64,000 nucleotides of DNA from Palsa-504 sp963753195. GTDB lineage: Bacteria; Actinomycetota; Actinomycetes; Streptosporangiales; Streptosporangiaceae. Location: the NCBI GenBank assembly GCA_963753195.1, contig CAVWBH010000009.1, positions 1,116,001 through 1,180,000 of the forward strand. The letters are read 5' to 3'. Every line of letters starts with the position of its first letter. Within the stretch, counting starts at the first letter, position 1. Below, one piece after another: positions 59,530-64,000 of this stretch. A program made the position numbers and the translations under genes. A model generated the notes under the pieces. That model searched no databases and had not been told where the DNA came from. It was given only the letters and a program-made list of their open reading frames with translations.

Positions 59530-59701
59530 AAGCCACGGCTGCTGTCGCGGCGAGCACAGGGTCGCGGCAGCTGCTCCAGGCCTGGGCCGTCTACCGCAAG
59601 CTAGGCGTGCACCCCGGAGTTGATCATTTGCCTCACCCCACCGCGGGTGAGGCGACTCCGGCAGCCCGCGGCGGACGGGGTGCGGTTGCCGTGTCCCGCG
59701 A

Positions 59702-60643
59702 TCAGCCCCGTGCCGGGTCCGCCAGGTAGGCGGCGATCGCCGGCTGCCGGCGCCGGATCAGCCACAGGTCGGCGCGGCGTCCGAGCACCCAGACCACAAC
59801 TGCGACTCCGCAGGTCAGCGCGACAGCAGCGGCAAACATGCCACCCGATAGCGGGTGGCTGGGGCCGGACAGCGCCAGGCCGAACGGCTTGCCCTCGGCA
59901 TCGACGAAGCTGATCACGTGGTTGTTGGCGCTGTGGGTCAGCACGAGCAGGACGAAGGCTGGGACGGTCATCAGCACGCACAGGGCAGGCACAAGGGCGT
60001 AGGGGACGGCCGCGAGGATCAGCCAGCGGACGATCATCCGGCGCCGCGGGACGCGGTGGTCCCAGCGGTAACGCAGCTGCAGCGGGTGGTAGGGCCAGCG
60101 GATGCCGACCAGCGCCGCGACTGGCAGGCAGGCGACGGGAACGACGCAGATCGCGATGATCTCGGCGCCGATGAGCAGCGTGGCGTGGTGCGCCAGCCCG
60201 ATAACGAGGGCCAGCACCGCGCACAGCGGGGCCACGAAAACCCAGAGCACCGCGGTCTTGGCCAGCAGCAGCCGGCTGATCATGGTGCCGTCACCCAGGG
60301 CCGCCAGGACACGGATCCGGTCCGGGGCGAGCACGTTCGTCGCCGGGACGTCGGCGTACATCCAGCTGGCCAGGACGACGGGAAAGGCGAGCGCGCTCTG
60401 CAGCGTGAACAGCCAGCCGCGCGGCAGCAGGAACCACGCGCCGGCCATGAGCAGCCCGTTGACCACGACCACAATGGGCACCTGGTAGGGCGGGCTGAAC
60501 GCCTGTCCCATCTCGGCGGCGACTGCGGCCCGGAAGGTGCCGGGCATGACCTCGCCCCGGTCCCGCTCGCGCTCCGTGAATCGTGCCAGCGACGCCCGCC
60601 GCCCGCCACGCGCCGGCGTTCCGCGGACTGGCGTCTGTGCCAT
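59702..60643 (-). CDS. Polytopic membrane protein, ABC-2-permease-like
   Basis: About 313 residues with six hydrophobic helices (VPIVVVVNGLLMAGAWFLL, FTLQSALAFPVVLASWMYAD, TAVLWVFVAPLCAVLALVIGL, IIAICVVPVACLPVAALVG, LILAAVPYALVPALCVLMTV, FAAAVALTCGVAVVVWVLG). The topology and the DRIRVLAALGDGTMISRLLLAK segment resemble ABC-2-type permeases, but no ATPase gene is adjacent. Function unknown. Start ATG 60643 is tentative; ATG 60547 after GGGGCGAGG is also plausible. Confidence 0.6.
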   Translation of the reverse strand: MAQTPVRGTPARGGRRASLARFTERERDRGEVMPGTFRAAVAAEMGQAFSPPYQVPIVVVVNGLLMAGAWFLLPRGWLFTLQSALAFPVVLASWMYADVPATNVLAPDRIRVLAALGDGTMISRLLLAKTAVLWVFVAPLCAVLALVIGLAHHATLLIGAEIIAICVVPVACLPVAALVGIRWPYHPLQLRYRWDHRVPRRRMIVRWLILAAVPYALVPALCVLMTVPAFVLLVLTHSANNHVISFVDAEGKPFGLALSGPSHPLSGGMFAAAVALTCGVAVVVWVLGRRADLWLIRRRQPAIAAYLADPARG

Positions 60644-60838
60644 GGCCACCCCCGAGTCCGCGGGCCGCTCAGCCCACGCCACTACCCCAGTGGCGGGGTC
60701 TTGGGGCGATTCATCCGGCTTTGCGGCACGACACCGCACAGCATAAGGGCCGGCCAGCGCGGCGGCGTCGATCTGTGGCCGGAAGGCGGCCCGGCGCCCT
60801 CGGACGGGCGTTCAGGCCCGGTCCGGTCTGGGCGCGGC

Positions 60839-60986
60839 TTCCCCTAGGGGAATTCAGGCGGTAGGTGATGCAGGGTCACCTGCCCGGGTGTGAGCCTGAA
60901 AATTGTGACGCAGCGGCCGGTAACGGCTGAGGCGGGTTCGCTGAACCGTCTGGCAAAGGATGCCAGCGGAACTGGAGGAGAGCCCT
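60839..60986 (+). promoter_or_regulatory. Palindrome plus conserved ~130-nt leader, copy D
   Basis: TTCCCCTAGGGGAA (60839-60852), GGTGATGC (60864-60871), GGGTC, GGGTGTGAG (60886-60894), a GGTTC-GCT-GAACC stem (60935-60947), the perfect hairpin CTGGCA-AAGGA-TGCCAG (60950-60966) and GGAGGAG before the ATG. It is alignable with copies A and B across almost the whole length, although the downstream genes are unrelated. Confidence 0.62.
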
Positions 60987-61319
60987 ATGACCACCGATAC
61001 ACCTGTCCTTGACACCCTCGCCGACATTACCGCGGCGTCGGTCAAGCACAATTCTCTTGCCCCTCGCGAGCTCATGCTCGCGAGGATCGCCGCGCTGATC
61101 GCGATGGACGCGCCGCCTGCCTCCTACCTGGCCAACGCCGGGGCCGCCGAGGACACCGGGCTCACCGCTGAGGATCTCCAGGGAGTCATGATCGCGGTTG
61201 CCCCGGTGGTGGGCACGGCCCGGGTGGTCTCGGCAGGCGGGAAGATCCTGCGGGCGCTGGGCATCGCGGTCGCTGTGGCTGAAGCCGAGATAGCTTACGA
61301 CAGCGACGCCAGGCAGTAG
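60987..61319 (+). CDS. Carboxymuconolactone decarboxylase-like small protein
   Basis: 110 residues, all-helical. SLAPRELMLARIAALIAMDAPPASY and LTAEDLQGVMIAVAPVVGTARVVSA match the CMD/AhpD fold. The Cys-x-x-Cys pair of peroxidase-type AhpD proteins is absent, so it is not a thiol peroxidase; its role is unknown. ATG 60987 follows GGAGGAG at 5-6 nt. It is controlled by promoter-leader copy D. Confidence 0.75.
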   Translation: MTTDTPVLDTLADITAASVKHNSLAPRELMLARIAALIAMDAPPASYLANAGAAEDTGLTAEDLQGVMIAVAPVVGTARVVSAGGKILRALGIAVAVAEAEIAYDSDARQ

Positions 61320-61418
61320 CGGCAACCAGGCCCGCGGCGACCAGGCCCGCCAGTGCGAGCCTGTGCCGCCGCGGGAGGGCTGTTTCGCCGGTCCGGCCAA
61401 GGTGCTGAGAGGTGAGTC

Positions 61419-62519
61419 ATGAGCCAGGTGGCGAAGGTATTCCAGCTCAACCGGCAGGGATTCAACCTGCACAGAGGCGTCGTCTTCGCGGTTGTGCTGG
61501 GGCTGCTGATCATCGTGGGCGTGCTCCCAGCGGAGCGGAGGTACTTCCTCACCGCGATCTTCGGGGCACTGATCGTGGCCGTGAGCGACCCGGGCGGGGA
61601 CTACGGCTACCGGGCGCCCCGGCTGGCCGTGGTCGCCGGGGCCGGCGCGCTGCTGACGGCCCTGGGATTCGGCATCGGCGGCGGGGCCTGGGGGTTCGTG
61701 GTGCTGGCCGCCTTCGTGGCCACGTTGCTGGGCGGGCTGGCGGTGACATACGGCCTGCACCGGTTCGTCGCGGCCTATCTCCTCAACATCTGGTTCATCA
61801 TCGCCCTCGGCCTGCCGACTCTGATCTCCTTCCAACTGCCTGGCCTGTTCGGCTCCGGCCTGATCCACACCGAACCGTGGCAGCAGGCGCTGGCCTGGCT
61901 GGTCGGGTCGGCCCTGTGGATCGCTTACACCTTCATCATGTGGCTGGCCCGGGGGCGGCTCACCGAGCCCCAGCCGGTCGCCGAGATCCCCGGGGACATC
62001 TCGCCGAGGCCGCTGACCCGGCCAATTATCCTGTTCGCGGTGATCCGGGCCGCCGCCCTGGCGGCCGCCGTCGCGATCTCCTTCGGGCTGCACCTGCCGA
62101 ACGCCTACTGGATGCCCATGGCCACGATCATTGCCATGAAGCCCAGCCTGCAGCAATCCGCCCTCGTCGCCGAGCGGCGCATCGCCGGGACGGTAGTGGG
62201 CGCCGCGGTGGCCGCGCTCGTCCTCCTGGCCGTCGACAACAGGACCGCACTCGAAGTCATCGTCGTCGTCCTGGTCGCGCTGGCCGCGTCGATCCACACC
62301 GTGAACTACGCCTGGTACACCGCGGCCATGGCCGGGGCCATCCTGATCGCCGCGGACGTGCCCCATCCGTCCAACCTCGCTGACGAGGGACGCAGGATCC
62401 TGTTCACGTTCGCCGGCGTCGGGATCGCCGTCATCGTCATGTTCGTGGCGGACCGGTTGCAAAAGCACGCCGCCAAGGCGGCACCACAGGCACCTGCTCA
62501 CCCGGCCCCGGTGACGTGA
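61419..62519 (+). CDS. FUSC-like membrane protein
   Basis: 366 residues. Two blocks of hydrophobic helices: residues 23-160 (VVFAVVLGLLIIVGVLPAERRYFLTAIFGALIVAVSDPGG) and 205-345 (NAYWMPMATIIAMKPSLQQSALVAERRIAGTVVGAAVAALVLLAV). The second carries the FUSC/aromatic-acid-exporter signature (P-x-x-x-x-x-x-R-x-x-G-T-x-x-G). The family exports aromatic acids or antimicrobials. GAGAGGTGAG precedes the ATG. It is 99 bp downstream of the CMD gene and may be cotranscribed. Confidence 0.8.
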   Translation: MSQVAKVFQLNRQGFNLHRGVVFAVVLGLLIIVGVLPAERRYFLTAIFGALIVAVSDPGGDYGYRAPRLAVVAGAGALLTALGFGIGGGAWGFVVLAAFVATLLGGLAVTYGLHRFVAAYLLNIWFIIALGLPTLISFQLPGLFGSGLIHTEPWQQALAWLVGSALWIAYTFIMWLARGRLTEPQPVAEIPGDISPRPLTRPIILFAVIRAAALAAAVAISFGLHLPNAYWMPMATIIAMKPSLQQSALVAERRIAGTVVGAAVAALVLLAVDNRTALEVIVVVLVALAASIHTVNYAWYTAAMAGAILIAADVPHPSNLADEGRRILFTFAGVGIAVIVMFVADRLQKHAAKAAPQAPAHPAPVT

Positions 62520-62613
62520 GCGGCCACGAGGGCGGAACAAGACCACCAATGATCACGATCGGATTACGCGGCACGGGCCCAGCCGGGCGCGGCGGCGTGC
62601 GAGAGGAGCCACG

Positions 62614-63069
62614 ATGAGTGAAGTCACCGAGCAGCAGCTTGAGGACATGGAGGCATTGTTCGTCCAGACCGCGGCGAGCATGACCAGCGACCGGGGAACG
62701 ATGACGTTGCATGGCGTGTCGCCGTCGACGCTTTACTTCGCCGACCGTCCCCAGCGCGAGGTCGGGCATATGTTGTCTAGTCTCTTCGTCGCCAACTGGG
62801 CGGCAGGGGACAACAGCTTCGCGGACAACCCGCCGAACGCCGTCCTGACCTTCGCCGAGCCGGGCGACAGGCCTCCCGAGGATGCGGTCGTGGTCATCCA
62901 GGACCCGCACCTGGACGGCGACGCGCTCAGCTACAGCATCAAGCTCCTCGACGGCACCGTGCCGTCCGCCACCGGGCCATGCGCGCTGTTCATCGACCCG
63001 CTCGGGCGTCCTTTGTCACCGGTCTCGGTAGCCGGGATGCACCGGCGTGCGCGTCGTCGTGGGCGCTGA
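62614..63069 (+). CDS. Conserved hypothetical protein
   Basis: 151 residues, no TM or signal. Conserved-looking blocks: FVQTAASMTSDRGTMTLHGV, LYFADRPQREVGHM, FADNPPNAVLTF, VVVIQDPHLDGDALSYSIKLLDG and a C-terminal SVAGMHRRARRRGR. I recognise the pattern as a domain found in actinobacteria and cyanobacteria, often secreted elsewhere, of unknown function. AGAGGAGC precedes the ATG. It follows the FUSC gene by 94 bp. Confidence 0.6.
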   Translation: MSEVTEQQLEDMEALFVQTAASMTSDRGTMTLHGVSPSTLYFADRPQREVGHMLSSLFVANWAAGDNSFADNPPNAVLTFAEPGDRPPEDAVVVIQDPHLDGDALSYSIKLLDGTVPSATGPCALFIDPLGRPLSPVSVAGMHRRARRRGR

Positions 63070-63105
63070 GGAGCGAGGCCGTCCTGACGAACACCGTGCC
63101 GGCCA

Positions 63106-63170
63106 GGCCGCAGTTCCCCGAGGGGAACTGCGGCCGGCGGGTGATGCCGGGTCCCTTCCTGGGTGTGAGG
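63106..63170 (+). promoter_or_regulatory. Palindromic promoter element, copy E
   Basis: A 30-bp perfect palindrome: arms GGCCGCAGTTCCCC (63106-63119) and GGGGAACTGCGGCC (63122-63135) around GA. Then come GGTGATGC, GGGTC and GGGTGTGAGG, 10 bp before the second 87-residue gene. It is the strongest version of the operator half. Confidence 0.68.
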
Positions 63171-63180
63171 CGGTGTAGAC

Positions 63181-63444
63181 ATGGACAGCAACGGGGTGCA
63201 GGGCTGCAGGTACCGGCTTGTCCTTCGCGGCGAGCTGGGCGATTCGTTCGGATTTCTCTTTGACGGCATGCGCCTGCAGCGGCGTGCGGGCCTGACCATC
63301 CTGACCGGCCTGGTGACCGATCAGGCGCACCTGCTCGGGCTCATCGGCCAGATCCAGGAGCTCGGCGTCGAGCTCGTATCCGTCAATCCGGACCAGGAAA
63401 CCGGCGATGCATTGGATCGAGGGATGGAACCCGGCTGGTCATGA
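63181..63444 (+). CDS. 87-residue conserved protein, copy 2
   Basis: Nearly identical to copy 1 through residue 76, then different (DALDRGMEPGWS here versus AAAGTGTEPGWS there), although both end EPGWS. It lies in inverted orientation 9 kb away, with its own promoter element. No TM, no known domain. Same-length duplication with preserved regulation suggests selection for dosage. Confidence 0.72.
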   Translation: MDSNGVQGCRYRLVLRGELGDSFGFLFDGMRLQRRAGLTILTGLVTDQAHLLGLIGQIQELGVELVSVNPDQETGDALDRGMEPGWS

Positions 63445-63500
63445 TGAGCCGAACACCATGCTGGCTTGCACCATGAACTGGATCTTTTCTGGGGAGAGTG

Positions 63501-63995
63501 CTAGCTAGCTTCGCGGTGAGCACCGTCGCCGGGCAGCGGGTGATCGCCAGGGGCTTGCTGGCGGCCGGGGAGGAGCTTGGCGCTCATCTTGACCGTCTTG
63601 ACCGCGCTGGTGGCGCCGGCCTCCAAGGTCGCGCCGAGAGCGATGACGATGATGCCCGGGATGAACAGCGTCCGTGAGCCGAGCATGAGCAGCCCGACGC
63701 GGCCCAGGGCGTAGGGCGGGGTGCAGACCACCGCGCTGATCGCGCCGCCCACAGCGGTGAGGGTGAGCTTGTCCCGTCTGGAATGGACGGCCTTCATGCC
63801 GATGAGCCGGGCCGGCACGGCGACATAGCAGACCATCATCACGGCGATGACGATGCTCAGCGAGATGGCGAACCACCACGACGCCCAGCGGACGAGCACC
63901 ACCGTAGACACGCCGAGGCACAGGCCGACCGCTGCGCCCGATCCCAGGACCACGGCGAGGCTGGACCGGGCCTGGCTGAACGCGGGCCGGATCAT
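63501..63995 (-). CDS. Small polytopic membrane protein
   Basis: 164 residues from an ATG 5 bp inside the window edge; it could begin further out. Four hydrophobic helices: LAVVLGSGAAVGLCLGVSTVVLV, WWFAISLSIVIAVMMVCYVAV, LTAVGGAISAVVCTPPYALG and LFIPGIIVIALGATLEAGATS, then a polar tail. No family recognised. Confidence 0.6.
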   Translation of the reverse strand: MIRPAFSQARSSLAVVLGSGAAVGLCLGVSTVVLVRWASWWFAISLSIVIAVMMVCYVAVPARLIGMKAVHSRRDKLTLTAVGGAISAVVCTPPYALGRVGLLMLGSRTLFIPGIIVIALGATLEAGATSAVKTVKMSAKLLPGRQQAPGDHPLPGDGAHREAS

Positions 63996-64000
63996 CGGCG

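Larger units (their letters stand above)
58831..59555 (-). repeat. 725-bp direct repeat, copy 2
   Basis: Gapless match to 50132-50856. It includes the DUF1269 gene and its leader. The duplicated block is flanked by a truncated lipoprotein remnant, suggesting this is the derived copy. Confidence 0.93.

Noticed and set aside
60839..60986. Known riboswitch (c-di-AMP ydaO, cobalamin, TPP or SAM) in the conserved leader.
   Set aside because: None of the sequence cores that I remember for these classes is present; without a covariance search I cannot exclude a divergent or less familiar class.
63501..63921. Alternative minus-strand frame within the last membrane protein.
   Set aside because: Arg/His-rich shadow; the 164-residue frame has clear hydrophobic helices.
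1..64000. CRISPR arrays, rRNA or tRNA genes, phage integrase or attachment sites.
   Set aside because: No regularly spaced repeats, no cloverleaf or rRNA motifs, and no integrase; the only mobile element seen is the IS630 copy.

Overview
The window comes from a high-GC actinobacterium. The evidence is strongly G/C-biased third codon positions, GTG/TTG starts, a GatCAB amidotransferase, NAD-dependent LigA, an acyl-CoA carboxylase beta chain near BirA, and a DUF6350-purN-purH block downstream of sucCD, an order typical of Streptomyces/Streptosporangiales-type genomes. I cannot resolve the genus. No rRNA, tRNA or CRISPR array is visible.

Layout. 0-4.3 kb: an intact IS630-family element whose transposase stop codon is completed by its CTAG target, inserted beside the frameshifted remnant of a CDC48-type AAA ATPase, then a large secreted beta-helix protein and the tail of a VOC-fold gene. 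4.3-28.3 kb: mainly housekeeping genes. These are acyl-CoA dehydrogenase, a RodZ-like protein, purE-purK, an NCS1 permease, a GtrA protein, a two-component pair, acyl-CoA carboxylase beta, a bPH protein, birA-alaX, ppc, a NYN-domain protein, gatC-gatA-gatB, a MOSC protein, ligA and a MetE-like protein, many of them translationally coupled. 28.3-32.5 kb: an accessory block with three single-TM microproteins, a GntR/HutC regulator, a GNAT protein, a 22-residue peptide gene with an excellent ribosome binding site, and a 2OG-Fe(II) oxygenase. Four copies of a GGAATCAYCCC-like motif lie in its two intergenic regions. 32.5-46.3 kb: mnmA, an enoyl-CoA hydratase coupled to a double-domain CaiB CoA-transferase, an IscS-type desulfurase (the likely sulfur donor for MnmA), UDP-glucose dehydrogenase, purN-purH, DUF6350 (split) and sucCD. 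46.3-64 kb: a stress-type accessory region with DUF2252, a lipoprotein, two nearly identical DUF1269 proteins, a cation antiporter, a ClC channel, a MalT-like LuxR regulator (frameshifted), a CoA-disulfide reductase/rhodanese fusion, a CMD-family protein, a FUSC-like protein and two copies of an 87-residue gene.

The most unusual signal is in the last region. Five promoters carry a palindrome (core TTCCCCTAGGGGAA) followed at fixed distance by a conserved block (GGTGATGC, then GGGTC, then GGGTGTGAG). For three of them (both DUF1269 copies and the CMD gene) the similarity runs through the whole ~130-nt 5' leader, including a hairpin that keeps pairing despite base changes, up to the Shine-Dalgarno. 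This looks like a local regulon with a transferable promoter-leader module.

A second theme is reading-frame damage. ppc, ligA, DUF6350 and the LuxR gene each contain one apparent single-base frameshift, and two convergent genes (ugd, DUF6350) have lost their expected stop and run on antisense to a neighbour. ligA is normally essential, so residual assembly indels in GC-rich low-complexity DNA are a serious explanation.
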